Positions 1-9,095 of a stretch of DNA of 64,000 bases are shown piece by piece (within the stretch, counting starts at the first letter, position 1; every line of letters begins with the position of its first letter). The notes below the pieces were generated by a model, which saw only the letters and a program-made list of their open reading frames with translations, did no database searches and had not been told where the DNA came from. The position numbers and the translations under genes were made by a program. This stretch comes from an uncultured delta proteobacterium (GTDB taxonomy: Bacteria; Desulfobacterota; Desulfobulbia; Desulfobulbales; Desulfocapsaceae): the NCBI GenBank assembly GCA_903875445.1, contig CAIQWD010000041.1, forward strand, positions 1-64,000, given 5' to 3'.

Positions 1-95
1 CGCGAGGTTGGTTGCCCTGGAATTATAAGGAAAACTTCACATCTCCCGCTTGTTGAACGAGATCCAGCACCTACTCCCCCACCGGACTTTACCAG

Positions 96-1922
96 CTATT
101 GTTCTGGCAAGATAGGCAGGCTTGCCGAAAGGACACGATATTTCCAGGCAAGCTCACGGGCGACTTCCGGTGGTCCGACCGGATCGCCCATGGCAACCCA
201 GGCGCGACCTTCAATTCCGTACATGACAAAGCCTGCGTTTCGTTCGTCAAACAGCAGTTCCTTGTCGCCGAGCAGAGCGAGATTTGGCATCGTCAGCGGT
301 GAGAGGTCGATGATTCTCCGAGCCAGGTTTAATTCGTCCGGTCCTGGAGGCTTGGGATCTTTTGGGGCAGGCCCCAGTAATCTTGCCATGGTCAGGAGCA
401 AAAGCAGGATAGTGGCACCCACCGTTGCTCGCAGAAATCTGGGGGCATCTCCCTCCAAAGCGAACTGCCACCAGAGTTTGCTGGAATAATCGACATGTTT
501 GTAGGAAAAGATTCCGAGCCAGATGGAACACGCCAAAACCAGCAGAACCGTGACAATCCATCCGACACTCAAGGAATCCTGGAACAACGAGGACTGGCGG
601 TAAAAATGTCTCCGGCAGGGCAACAAAGCTACCAGCATCACGCCAAGCAGTATAGCCTCCTCATAATCCGCTCCCTTGAGCAGTGAGAGGCAACTACCGG
701 CCCCGAGAAAAACGACCATAAGGAGATAGGCAGCATCGATTCGTCGCTGCAGGCCCCTGGCCAAGAGCAGCAGACACACGCCGATGAGACTGCCGAGGAA
801 GTGCGACAATTCGATTACCGGCAAGGGGAGGATCTCGTAGAGCCAGTGCAGGCGACCGTGTACTGCCGGGGTGGCCCCGGAAAAGAGGAGAACCGCACCA
901 CTGATCAGGGTAGTAACCGACAGCAGATATGGCACCATGACTCCCAGCCAGCGGTCGACATGGTGGAAAGTTTTTTTGAACAGGTGCTTTTTCTCTATGA
1001 GTTCATTGCCTCCCAGCAGGAGTGCCGCCAGAGCCAAGGGAAGCAGGTAATAGACGCCACGATAGATCACTATCGAGCCGAGCAGGGCACCAGCCGGGAT
1101 TTGTGGAGCCGACAGCAGAATAATCGATTCGAAGACACCCAGTCCGCCCGGGACATGACTGATCAAGGCCACAACTTGGGCCAAGAGATAGATACCGAGA
1201 AACTGCATAAAGGATAGTCCGGCATGCTCAGGCAGAAGGACAAAGAGCACGCAGCTGGCAAGAAGCCAGTCAAAGGAACCGATCAACAACTGCGCCACGG
1301 CAAGCCGCGGCGAAGGGATCGGCAATTCCCAACTCATGAAGCGAAAAGGCTTTTTCCGGGCGGTGATGAAAACCAGGTAGCCGACAATCAGTGCGGCAAA
1401 GATCACCCCGACCAGACGGGTCGAGTGGATTGCCACATGCGCCAGAGCCGGCATCGCTATGGGTTCGGCGATAAACACAATAGCGGCAACTGTGCCGATC
1501 CCGAGCCAAAACGTCAGCGCGGTAAAGGTAACTATACGGGCAATCTTTTCGGCGGAGAGACCCCAGGCCGAATAAAGACGATAGCGGATCGATCCGGAGG
1601 TGAGGAGAGACAGGCCTATGGTATTGCTGAAGGCGTAGCTGATAAAAGCGGCCAGGGTCACCTTGCCGGCCGCCAGTGGATGCTGAATATAGGAGATTGC
1701 CAACCGGTCATAGCCGGTCATGAGCAAATAGCTCAAAGCCGTCAGTCCGACGGCGGCCAAAACATGTGATTTTGGGATGATTCGCAGCTGAGCCAGGATC
1801 TGGTGGTAGTGTAAATGACGGAGGGCGTCATGCAGCACCCACAGTGCCGCGACAAAAAGAGCCAGGGCAATCAGGGGGAGCAAACGGTGAATAAACGACG
1901 AGCGTAGAGGTGACGGTGTCAT
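96..1922 (-). CDS. mprF: MprF-like lysylphosphatidylglycerol synthase/flippase, C-terminus lost
   Basis: Polytopic inner-membrane protein of the MprF family, which transfers an amino acid from aminoacyl-tRNA to phosphatidylglycerol and flips the product. Residues 1-340 form the UPF0104-type flippase region (conserved SHVPGGLGVFE segment near 260). More membrane helices run to about 520, and a cytoplasmic DUF2156 synthase domain begins with DELNLARRIIDLSP and reaches the characteristic GDPVGP. The reading frame stops at residue 608, whereas family members are usually about 840-870 residues, so most of the catalytic domain is missing. After WKYR the sequence no longer resembles DUF2156 in any frame I read. 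The start has a good ribosome binding site (GGGAAGGG, 9 nt upstream). The family call is solid, but activity is doubtful. Confidence 0.75.
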   Translation of the reverse strand: MTPSPLRSSFIHRLLPLIALALFVAALWVLHDALRHLHYHQILAQLRIIPKSHVLAAVGLTALSYLLMTGYDRLAISYIQHPLAAGKVTLAAFISYAFSNTIGLSLLTSGSIRYRLYSAWGLSAEKIARIVTFTALTFWLGIGTVAAIVFIAEPIAMPALAHVAIHSTRLVGVIFAALIVGYLVFITARKKPFRFMSWELPIPSPRLAVAQLLIGSFDWLLASCVLFVLLPEHAGLSFMQFLGIYLLAQVVALISHVPGGLGVFESIILLSAPQIPAGALLGSIVIYRGVYYLLPLALAALLLGGNELIEKKHLFKKTFHHVDRWLGVMVPYLLSVTTLISGAVLLFSGATPAVHGRLHWLYEILPLPVIELSHFLGSLIGVCLLLLARGLQRRIDAAYLLMVVFLGAGSCLSLLKGADYEEAILLGVMLVALLPCRRHFYRQSSLFQDSLSVGWIVTVLLVLACSIWLGIFSYKHVDYSSKLWWQFALEGDAPRFLRATVGATILLLLLTMARLLGPAPKDPKPPGPDELNLARRIIDLSPLTMPNLALLGDKELLFDERNAGFVMYGIEGRAWVAMGDPVGPPEVARELAWKYRVLSASLPILPEQ

Positions 1923-2285
1923 TGAGCTTTACCCTTCCCAAGAGCGAATGATCCGGGTAATGGTGCAGGCAGTCGCTGCAGCAAGATCGCAGATCGCAGT
2001 GGTCTTTGCGGTGCCTGTGCAGCGGTTGAATGTCAGTTAAGAGCCTTTATAGAACTCAAAAGGCAACATAATAAACATAGTCAGAACGAGAGAAAATTGC
2101 AACGCCCGAGGGTTGTTTTTGGAAAACTGATTATTCAGCTATCAATTCTCCAGTATTCTCTTCCGGAATGAAACGACGCGACTTGATTCTTAAAAAAAAA
2201 TATGCAAAGCTTGATGGTACGAGGTCTGCCGCGTTATTGAACCGGAAGGTTTATGCTTAAATCGAAGTTACTTGGAGGGAAAAGT
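1923..2285. other. Intergenic region between divergent mprF-like gene and chemoreceptor
   Basis: No convincing gene. A short hairpin (GCCTTT and AAAGGC arms, 2043-2064) and a sequence resembling half of the palindrome at 5196 (AATGATCCGG near 1948) are visible. The last part carries the GGAGGG ribosome binding site that selects ATG 2286. Promoters for both flanking genes should lie here, but I cannot assign -35/-10 boxes confidently. Confidence 0.5.
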
Positions 2286-4313
2286 ATGTTTTCCAATTCA
2301 AAAATGAGTACACGATTAATATTCGGTTTCAGCTGTGTTTTACTGTTTCTGGTAATTGTAGGAAGTACTGGTTATTGGGGCCTGAACAAAATGAAGTTCG
2401 AGCTTTCAGATGTTTCTGAAAGAAGCAGTAAACTGGTGGAATATGCGCAACGTTCGCGGGCTAACATCAATATGATGCGTCGCTTTGAGAAGGACATGTT
2501 TTTAAATATTGAGGATGCGACAAAAGTTGAAGGGTATAAAAAAGAGTGGGCCAATGCCTTGGATCACTTCCGGCAGCGTATGGATGCGATGGCCAAGTTA
2601 GTGGATGCCCAGAAGGACAAAGAAACCGTTGCCGATATTAATAAAAATATTTCCGTGTATGCAGACGGTTTAGGTAAAGTGTACGAAAAGATCAAGTCGG
2701 GCGAAATAAAAACCCCTCAGGAAGCAAACAAGGCTATTGGCCAATATAAAGAGGCCACTCACCGGGGTGATTCCATGGTGGTGGAGTTTGCCAAACAAAT
2801 AGACAGTCAGACAGAGAATGATGTCAAAAACGCGATCTCAGTCAGCAATAAAATCCAGATGTCAATGTTGATTCTGTCGGTTGTCGCTGTGGCACTTTCC
2901 ATTACACTGGCCGTATTGATTATTAAGAGCCTGTTGAATCAGCTTGGAGGTGATCCGAAACAAGTCTGTGAAATCGCCAAGATGGTTGCTGTTGGTAACT
3001 TTTCCCAAGAAATCATCCTTGCTCCCGGCGATACAGGAAGTGTCATGGTGGCAATGAAGGAAATGGTCGCAAATCTGGCGAAAATGATTCGAGAGGTGGA
3101 CATTGGTATTACCATCCTGGACTCCTCCTCTTCCAATTTGAGTGTAATTTCCGAGCAGATGAATCTTGGGGCCGAACAAACCTCCAGACAGACATGCAGT
3201 GTAGCGACGGCGGCTGAAGAGATGAGCACCAACATGCACAATGTGGCTGCAGCCAGCGAGCAGGCTACCCATAATGTCAACGTTATGGCCACCGCCGCTG
3301 AGGAGATGGCTGCCACGGTACATGAAATCGCGCAGAATTCGGAAAAGGCGCGAGTCATTACCGCTAGAGCTGTCGATGAGACCCAGAACGCCTCGTCCAA
3401 GGTGAACGAACTGGGTGCTGCAGCCAAGGAAATCAGCAAAGTGACGGAAGTAATCACCGAAATTTCAGAACAAACCAATCTGCTGGCACTCAATGCCACC
3501 ATTGAGGCTGCTAGAGCCGGAGAGGCCGGAAAAGGGTTTGCCGTCGTAGCAAACGAGATTAAAGAGCTGGCCAAACAAACAGCTAAGGCTACACAGGAGA
3601 TCAAAAATAGAATAGAAGGCATTCAAACCTCCACCAATGACACTGTCGGCAAGATAAAACAGATTCATGAGGTAATCGAAGATGTGAACGAAATAGTGTC
3701 GACCATTGCAACGGCAGTGGAGGAACAATCAGCGGCTACCCAGGAGATCTCTAGTAATGTCTCTCATGCTTCCCAAGGTATCGAAGAAGTCAACACCAAT
3801 GTTGCGGAAAGCTCATTGATATCCGGTCAGATTTCTAAAGAAATTTCCGGGGTAAATCATTCCGCTAGGGAAATGGCGACCAGCAGTTCACAAGTCCATA
3901 TCAGCGCCCAGGATTTGCAGAAGCTAGCTGGCCGTTTAGCTCAGACTGCGGCTCGATTCAAGATTCCTCCCGCACGATTTAACATCGGTGTTGTAAAAGC
4001 CGCCCATCTCAAATGGCGATCTCGTTTGGAGGCTTTGCTGCACGGTACGGAAGCATTAAAACCTGAAGAGGTCGCAAATCACCATCAATGCGCTTTCGGC
4101 AAATGGTATGACAGCCTGGAAGGTCAGGGACTCAAAGTTTTCCCTGCTTTTAGTGAGGTCGGGAAGCATCACGAAAAAATCCATTCCCATGCTTGCGAGA
4201 TTGTTGGTCTTTTAAACCAAGGGAATGCAAATAAGGCCACAGCCTTAATGGCATCCTTCGAGGAGGAACGGATGAAGTTATTCGCAGCTCTAGACGAACT
4301 GTATTTGGTGTAG
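2286..4313 (+). CDS. Methyl-accepting chemotaxis protein with C-terminal CZB zinc-binding domain
   Basis: Membrane chemoreceptor that signals to a CheA/CheW array. TM1 is at about residues 10-30, a periplasmic four-helix-type sensor of about 160 residues follows, and TM2 is at about 190-215. HAMP comes next, then the long cytoplasmic coiled coil with the conserved hairpin tip ([19 protein letters not shown]). After the signalling domain the last 100 residues form a chemoreceptor zinc-binding (CZB) domain: HLKW at about 574, CAFGKWY at about 601 and HHEKIH at about 627 supply the H-C-H-H ligands. CZB domains in other bacteria sense zinc or hypochlorite. ATG 2286 is preferred over the in-frame 2253 because GGAGGG lies 7 nt upstream of it. 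There is no chemotaxis operon nearby, so it is an orphan receptor. Confidence 0.93.
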   Translation: MFSNSKMSTRLIFGFSCVLLFLVIVGSTGYWGLNKMKFELSDVSERSSKLVEYAQRSRANINMMRRFEKDMFLNIEDATKVEGYKKEWANALDHFRQRMDAMAKLVDAQKDKETVADINKNISVYADGLGKVYEKIKSGEIKTPQEANKAIGQYKEATHRGDSMVVEFAKQIDSQTENDVKNAISVSNKIQMSMLILSVVAVALSITLAVLIIKSLLNQLGGDPKQVCEIAKMVAVGNFSQEIILAPGDTGSVMVAMKEMVANLAKMIREVDIGITILDSSSSNLSVISEQMNLGAEQTSRQTCSVATAAEEMSTNMHNVAAASEQATHNVNVMATAAEEMAATVHEIAQNSEKARVITARAVDETQNASSKVNELGAAAKEISKVTEVITEISEQTNLLALNATIEAARAGEAGKGFAVVANEIKELAKQTAKATQEIKNRIEGIQTSTNDTVGKIKQIHEVIEDVNEIVSTIATAVEEQSAATQEISSNVSHASQGIEEVNTNVAESSLISGQISKEISGVNHSAREMATSSSQVHISAQDLQKLAGRLAQTAARFKIPPARFNIGVVKAAHLKWRSRLEALLHGTEALKPEEVANHHQCAFGKWYDSLEGQGLKVFPAFSEVGKHHEKIHSHACEIVGLLNQGNANKATALMASFEEERMKLFAALDELYLV

Positions 4314-4487
4314 GTCTTAAGCAAACGTCTCCAAAGTTTCCTAGTAATTTGTGCAGACCAGCTGCCATAAAGCGTATTGTTGGACAGGCTCGGAGAGATA
4401 ACCGCCACTTCTGTTTTTTTACGATCGCAAGTGGTCACGAATTACTGCCGCACCCTCACTATGCCTCGAACTGATCTTGGCAGATCT

Positions 4488-5135
4488 TTATTCCACCATT
4501 TCCTCCATTTTGGCACGGTTTACAATTTCGACTCTCTGCTCGTTAAAGCGCACTAGGCCCTCATTTTCAAGCTCTTTGGATGCCCGGTAGAAGGTCTCGT
4601 GGGTCATGTCGAGAAGAGTGGCTATGGATTTGCGGTGCGCCGGCAGAAGGACCGATGCACTGTTTTGCATTTCGCCAAGGAGAAGAAGGTAGCTGACGAT
4701 CCGCATTATCGGGGATTTCAGGGTGAGCTCTTCAATGCGCTGTCGCAGGTGAATCACTTCGAGGGAGAGGTTGTGGATCCAGGCGGCGGCAAACTGGAGA
4801 TTACTTTGAATCATTTTCTGGAAGGCATCCTTGCCGATCAGGACGATGGTGCTGTCCTTCAACACTTCTGCATAACAATGGTAATTCTCCGAAAAGAGGC
4901 TTGCCTCGGCAAAGGTGCTCCCTGGACCGGCGATTTCCATGGTGATCTCCTTGCCTTTGGCGGAGCCCCGGTAGACACGAATTGCCCCGTCTAAAACCGC
5001 AAAAAAACCCTTGACAGCATCCCCCGGAGAAAAAAGGAGCGATCCTTTTTTGGCGGGAATCTCCCTGGCGATGGCCTCCAGACTGGCAAGATGCTCTTGC
5101 GGAAGAGCGGAAAACAGGGGGAACTTTTCCAACAT
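4488..5135 (-). CDS. Crp/Fnr-family transcriptional regulator
   Basis: Protein of 215 residues with an N-terminal cyclic-nucleotide-binding-like beta barrel (about 5-125), a dimerisation helix, and a C-terminal Crp-type winged helix (HRKSIATLLDMTHETFYRASKELE as recognition region, about 165-190). Only one cysteine is present, so it is not an FNR-type 4Fe-4S sensor. The effector cannot be read from sequence; DNR- or HcpR-like nitrosative-stress regulators are possible relatives. It is divergent from chrA, with a perfect 18-bp palindrome in the shared intergenic region. ATG 5135 has AGGAAGGAG just upstream. Control of chrA and of its own gene is an inference from layout. Confidence 0.88.
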   Translation of the reverse strand: MLEKFPLFSALPQEHLASLEAIAREIPAKKGSLLFSPGDAVKGFFAVLDGAIRVYRGSAKGKEITMEIAGPGSTFAEASLFSENYHCYAEVLKDSTIVLIGKDAFQKMIQSNLQFAAAWIHNLSLEVIHLRQRIEELTLKSPIMRIVSYLLLLGEMQNSASVLLPAHRKSIATLLDMTHETFYRASKELENEGLVRFNEQRVEIVNRAKMEEMVE

Positions 5136-5195
5136 GGCTAACTCCTTCCTGAGCTGACTTCCTTTTTTAACAAAAAAGCTTAAAAACTACAGAGC

Positions 5196-5213
5196 GTATG
5201 ATCCGGATCATAC
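5196..5213. promoter_or_regulatory. Perfect 18-bp palindrome, likely Crp/Fnr-type operator
   Basis: GTATGATCCGGATCATAC reads identically on both strands. It lies between the divergent crp/fnr gene (start 5135) and chrA (start 5292). Size and dyad symmetry fit a dimeric winged-helix regulator, and no U-tract supports a terminator. The neighbouring regulator is the obvious candidate ligand. Confidence 0.6.
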
Positions 5214-5291
5214 ACTTAGCGAGAATTCCACGCTATGGTAACAGCCGAAACATACAACGGTTTACCAATCTCAGACATGGAAGGAAATGCC

Positions 5292-6551
5292 ATGAAACGG
5301 AATCTGTTGCCTCTGGCATTGGCCACCTTTTGGACCATTGTTAGCCTGGTCTCAACGGTCAAGGCCGAGGGATTGAACCAAGTTGAAAGCACAGACACTC
5401 GGGGAAAACCAAAGCTATTGGAGTTATTCCTTTCTTTTCTTAGAATGGGGCTCACTGCCTTTGGCGGTCCCGCTATGATAGCCTACCTCCGCAAAATGGC
5501 TGTCGAGAAGAAGCAATGGCTTGACAGCGAATCTTTTCAGGATGGAGTGGCGCTCTGCCAGACAATACCAGGGGCAACCGTCATGCAGATGGCCGCCTAT
5601 ATCGGTTTGAAAGTCCGGGGCGTGCGCGGGGCGATTGTGAGCTACATCGGCTTTGGTCTTCCGGCGTTTTTTCTCATGCTGGCGCTTTCCTTCGCCTATG
5701 CGCGCACCCATGAGTTACCGACCGTCGTCTCAATCTTCAGCGGCCTTCAGGCCGTTATTGTGGCCGTTGTGGCCAACGCCACTTATTCTTTCGGTAGAAC
5801 ATCTCTCAAAAGCTGGAAAAACGCGGCGATCGCTCTTGCCGCGGCGGTACTCTTCGGACTTATGGCAAACCCGGCCCTGATTATTCTCCTGGCGGCTCTG
5901 CTTGGGATGCTGCTGAACGGCAAGCAACCATCCGCTCGTAGCGCTGCGCATTTGAACACAATGCCACACACAACCATACCGTTACTGCTCTTTCTCCTCG
6001 CCTCCGCTGCCGCCTTCGTCCTGCTTTTTTTCTTCCAAAAGGAGCTATTCGATCTCGCCATTCTGATGTCCAAGATCGATCTCATTGCCTTTGGCGGCGG
6101 GTTTGCCTCGATCCCCCTCATGTTCCATGAGATCGTCGAGGTCCGCTCCTGGATGGACGCCGCGACATTTCTGAACGGAATTGTTCTGGGACAGTTTACT
6201 CCCGGCCCCATCGTCATCACCGCAACCTTTGTGGGCTATCTGGTCCGAGGTTTCCAGGGGGCATTCATTGCCACCATTGCCATTTTTCTTCCTTCTTTTC
6301 TGATCCTGGTCGGTATCGCCCCCTGGTTCGACAGGGTTCGCTCATCACCATGGTTCAGCAGGGCCATCGGCGGCATCTTGTGTTCCTTTGTCGGCCTGCT
6401 CCTTTCCGTCACCATCCGCTTTGCCCTGAATATCCATTGGGACGTGGTCCACGCGATCTTTGCAGCTGCAGCCTTTGTAGCTCTGGTTTTTAAACTGGAT
6501 ATTTTGTGGGTGATCCTGGCGGGAACTCTGATCTCGCCATTTGTTTTTTAA
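5292..6551 (+). CDS. chrA: Chromate transporter, CHR family
   Basis: Inner-membrane chromate (or sulfate-like oxyanion) exporter. The protein has two homologous halves, each with the CHR signatures: LRMGLTAFGGPAMIAYL near residue 50 and KIDLIAFGGGFASIPLMFHE in the second half, followed by GQFTPGPIVITATFVGY. About ten hydrophobic segments are visible. Start 5292 is chosen because GGAAGGA lies at the right distance; 5235 would add 19 residues without a ribosome binding site. The first 25 residues (MKRNLLPLALATFWTIVSLV...AEG) look like a signal peptide or extra helix, which is unusual for ChrA. Immediately downstream is a 13-codon remnant of an RND pump gene with its own ribosome binding site, so chrA once headed a longer efflux operon. 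Confidence 0.92.
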   Translation: MKRNLLPLALATFWTIVSLVSTVKAEGLNQVESTDTRGKPKLLELFLSFLRMGLTAFGGPAMIAYLRKMAVEKKQWLDSESFQDGVALCQTIPGATVMQMAAYIGLKVRGVRGAIVSYIGFGLPAFFLMLALSFAYARTHELPTVVSIFSGLQAVIVAVVANATYSFGRTSLKSWKNAAIALAAAVLFGLMANPALIILLAALLGMLLNGKQPSARSAAHLNTMPHTTIPLLLFLLASAAAFVLLFFFQKELFDLAILMSKIDLIAFGGGFASIPLMFHEIVEVRSWMDAATFLNGIVLGQFTPGPIVITATFVGYLVRGFQGAFIATIAIFLPSFLILVGIAPWFDRVRSSPWFSRAIGGILCSFVGLLLSVTIRFALNIHWDVVHAIFAAAAFVALVFKLDILWVILAGTLISPFVF

Positions 6552-6566
6552 CAAGAAGGTGAACTA

Positions 6567-6623
6567 TGTGGATTGTCAAACTCGCGTTACGTCGACCGTA
6601 TCCTCTAGGTGAGAAGAGATAAA
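6567..6623 (+). pseudogene. N-terminal remnant of an RND efflux permease gene
   Basis: An ATG 15 nt after the chrA stop, behind AAGAAGG, encodes MWIVKLALRRPYPL and then stops five codons later. The M-W-I-V-[KR]-L-A-L-R-R-P-Y block is the typical first segment of AcrB/MdtB-type RND permeases; residues after about 13 do not continue the family. It is best read as the surviving 5' end of a deleted or interrupted pump gene. A second RND-like fragment lies at 9194-9244 beyond the tunR/TSUP pair. Confidence 0.6.
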
Positions 6624-6823
6624 ATTCCGCTGAGTAATACCACTATCAGTCCCAAACAAAAATTCATCTTGACCAAATTCAGGGATAATTTCTGTAAAGA
6701 TGATTTCTCGGATACAGTTTCTGTTTATATAATCTTGGGAGCTAATTGCCGGCTTATGATTTGCCATATTGCGTTGGTGTAGGCATCCAGTCTTAATTTT
6801 ACATAATGGCGAATCCGGCCTAA

Positions 6824-7933
6824 TCAATCGACACGTAACACCACGGAATAACTATTAAATAGTGCCAAGACTCGATCTCCGACCTGAAATCCGAGGTGTT
6901 GCGTTTGCTTTGTGGACACCAGTGCACATAATTCAACACCGCCGGAGATGAGAATCGAGTATTCTGAATTTATCTCTCCTTGCGTCTTGCGCTCAATCAC
7001 TCCATCGAATTGATTCTCCGCGCTGCATTCAGGTGCTTTGTCACCCTTTTGCAAAATAATCCACGGTGCCTTAACCTCTGCCGTAATCAACCGTCCTTCG
7101 TGTAAGCCTAGTCTTTCAAGGCTGTTATTGGTTATCACAGTGGTCACAGAATGACCGCTCAACGTGATTATCTCCACTCGAGTCTGAATATCTCCTCGCT
7201 GAATCGTCTTGACCTTGCCGAAGAAGGAATTGCGGGCGCTGGTTTTATGAGAAGATTCTCTTTCCATAAAAAGCCTGGTCACCTGGTGGATTTCATCTGC
7301 GGAAAACGAAACATACGACGAGGTTAAATTTGGTGTTGAATGGCCTAAAATAGCCTGAACGACAGGTAAGGGCATATTACATTGCATTAACTCAACAGCC
7401 CGAGCCTTCCGGATCATCTCCGGTCCGCCAAATTGTTTGGAAAATCCACAGTGTTGTGCTCGTTCGTAGAATTTTCGGCGAACGAAGGCAGGATCAACGT
7501 CAAACATATTTTGCAGAGATTCTTTAAATTCCAGGTCTGCTAGTGCAGACTCAATTTCATGGGAAAGAGTTTCTGAGACTCGAACTTCTCTCGGTATCGA
7601 TTCTTTTTCAAAATCGGCGCTGTTAAAAAAAACCGCCGATCTTCCAACGTCGATATCTTTAAAAGGATTCAAGGCCAAAACCTCATTCAATTTGGCTCCC
7701 GTGTAGCGAATCAACAAAAAAATAAGCAAGATACGCCTACGTGAAAGCCGCACATCCTTACGGGGTGAAGCATCCACCCATTCCCGAAAAGAAAGCTCCA
7801 ATCGGTTGAGTTGCACCGTGTCCAAACAATTACCCTCCTCAGCAATGGAAATGATCCGTCCGTGGTCTATGCTTGTGGCTAGTGGCTGGAGTTCAACCGG
7901 CTGTTTTTTATTTTTATTCATTCTGGTGTTCAT
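6824..7933 (-). CDS. tunR: TunR-type tungstate/molybdate-responsive regulator (recombinase-derived)
   Basis: Protein of 369 residues. Residues about 35-215 match the catalytic fold of XerC/XerD tyrosine recombinases, but key catalytic positions are altered: the first Arg segment reads TGAKLNEVLAL, and the H-x-x-R box has become PEMIRKARAV. LGHSTPNLTSSYV is still recognisable. The C-terminus carries two TOBE/Mop domains (about 235-300 and 310-369) of the ModE type that bind molybdate or tungstate. This combination is the TunR family described in sulfate reducers, where recombinase-derived proteins act as transcription factors that activate modABC or repress TSUP permeases. A TSUP gene is divergent from it and has an inverted repeat over its promoter, which matches the repressor subgroup. 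Base composition is lower in GC than the neighbours. Confidence 0.85.
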   Translation of the reverse strand: MNTRMNKNKKQPVELQPLATSIDHGRIISIAEEGNCLDTVQLNRLELSFREWVDASPRKDVRLSRRRILLIFLLIRYTGAKLNEVLALNPFKDIDVGRSAVFFNSADFEKESIPREVRVSETLSHEIESALADLEFKESLQNMFDVDPAFVRRKFYERAQHCGFSKQFGGPEMIRKARAVELMQCNMPLPVVQAILGHSTPNLTSSYVSFSADEIHQVTRLFMERESSHKTSARNSFFGKVKTIQRGDIQTRVEIITLSGHSVTTVITNNSLERLGLHEGRLITAEVKAPWIILQKGDKAPECSAENQFDGVIERKTQGEINSEYSILISGGVELCALVSTKQTQHLGFQVGDRVLALFNSYSVVLRVD

Positions 7934-8039
7934 GGGTTATCCCTGTCGATGCCGTTTCCCTGTTTGACTTTTAATACGTACTGATTGCTCTCTCTGTTTT
8001 TAACAGATTGAATTCATAGAGCTCTACATAAAAACAATC

Positions 8040-8068
8040 TTGACATTGATTTAATCCTTCTATATACT
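8040..8068 (+). promoter_or_regulatory. Sigma70 promoter of the TSUP gene
   Basis: TTGACA at 8040-8045, a 17-nt spacer, and TATACT at 8063-8068 form a near-consensus promoter reading toward the TSUP permease (start 8133). The -10 box overlaps the left arm of the inverted repeat that I propose as the TunR operator. Confidence 0.75.
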
Positions 8069-8098
8069 GACACGTAAATAATACATTACGAGTCAATA
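8065..8098. promoter_or_regulatory. Inverted repeat, proposed TunR operator
   Basis: Core arms TGACACGTAA (8068-8077) and TTACGAGTCA (8086-8095) are inverted repeats with one mismatch across an 8-bp spacer. Weaker symmetry extends 3 bp outward. This lox/dif-like layout (about 11-bp arms, 6-8-bp centre) is what a XerC/D-derived DNA-binding domain would recognise. The site overlaps and follows the -10 box, a repressing position. Confidence 0.65.
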
Positions 8099-8132
8099 AG
8101 AAGCAAGTTATCAATTTCTCATGGAGGTTACG

Positions 8133-9095
8133 ATGCTTTTTGAAACCGCCGGGATTGAAGTCAACCCATTGATTCCACCCTTAGTAGCTCTCGTCATTTC
8201 TTTTTTTACCTCCATGGGAGGCGTATCAGGTGCTTTCTTGTTGCTGCCTTTTCAGATGTCGTTTCTTGGTTACACAAACCCTTCGGTCAGTGCCACAAAT
8301 CAACTATTCAATGTTGTTGCCATCCCCAGCGGGGTGTATCGCTTCTTTAAGGAAGGACGGATGGTCTGGCCTCTTACCTGGATAGTCATAATCGGCACTC
8401 TCCCTGGTGTCTTGATTGGTGCTTACGTGCGTGTCATTTATTTGCCAAATCCTAAAAATTTCAAACTTTTTGCTGCCGGGGTGTTGCTCTATATCGGGGT
8501 CAAAATGGTGCGTGATTTGTTGAGCAAAAAAAAAGGGAATGCAAACACGGCCAACAGTGAAAAACGTTTTCAGGAAATGGTGCGCCAAAGGCGTGAAAAA
8601 ATAACCGGCCCGAAAACAGCTGACAGTGCTCTCCCACCTGTTATCAAGGTGACTCACTTCAACTTGAACCGTCTGAGCTACACTTTTTATGACGAGGCCT
8701 TTGATATTTCGTTCTGGGGAGTTTTTGCCCTCAGTTTCGTTGTTGGTATAGCGGGGGGTATTTACGGTATTGGCGGCGGATCGATTATGGCCCCCTTCTT
8801 CGTGACGTTCTTCGGGCTCCCGGTGTATACGGTAGCCGGAGCTGCCCTGATGGGAACCTTTGTTACCTCGGTTGCAGGCGTTGGTTTTTACCAGTGGCTT
8901 GCGTATGTCTATCCGAATGTTTCAGTGGCTCCTGACTGGTCCCTGGGCATTTTATTCGGGTTAGGAGGAATGGCCGGCATGTATTTCGGTGCACGTTGTC
9001 AGAAATATGTCCCGGCAAAAGCCATCAAATGGATGCTTGCGGCAATCATCACTGTAACAGCTGCAAAGTATATTTCAGAATTCTTTGGACATTGA
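8133..9095 (+). CDS. TSUP (TauE/SafE) family anion permease
   Basis: Membrane protein of 320 residues with about eight hydrophobic helices in two repeats. The first is near SFFTSMGGVSGAFLLLPFQ and the second near GIAGGIYGIGGGSIMAPFF, the hallmark glycine-rich TSUP segments. A charged cytoplasmic loop (about 130-175) separates the halves. TSUP proteins move sulfite, sulfonates or other oxyanions. Divergence from tunR and the operator over its promoter suggest export of, or protection from, tungstate or molybdate. Start 8133 is preferred over 8121 because GGAGG (8124-8128) fits it. The exact substrate is inferred, not seen. Confidence 0.88.
   Translation: MLFETAGIEVNPLIPPLVALVISFFTSMGGVSGAFLLLPFQMSFLGYTNPSVSATNQLFNVVAIPSGVYRFFKEGRMVWPLTWIVIIGTLPGVLIGAYVRVIYLPNPKNFKLFAAGVLLYIGVKMVRDLLSKKKGNANTANSEKRFQEMVRQRREKITGPKTADSALPPVIKVTHFNLNRLSYTFYDEAFDISFWGVFALSFVVGIAGGIYGIGGGSIMAPFFVTFFGLPVYTVAGAALMGTFVTSVAGVGFYQWLAYVYPNVSVAPDWSLGILFGLGGMAGMYFGARCQKYVPAKAIKWMLAAIITVTAAKYISEFFGH

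Noticed and set aside
6576-6827. An 83-codon minus-strand frame just after tunR
   Set aside because: It would need a TTG start overlapping the tunR stop, has no domain or ribosome binding site, and runs opposite the RND remnant.
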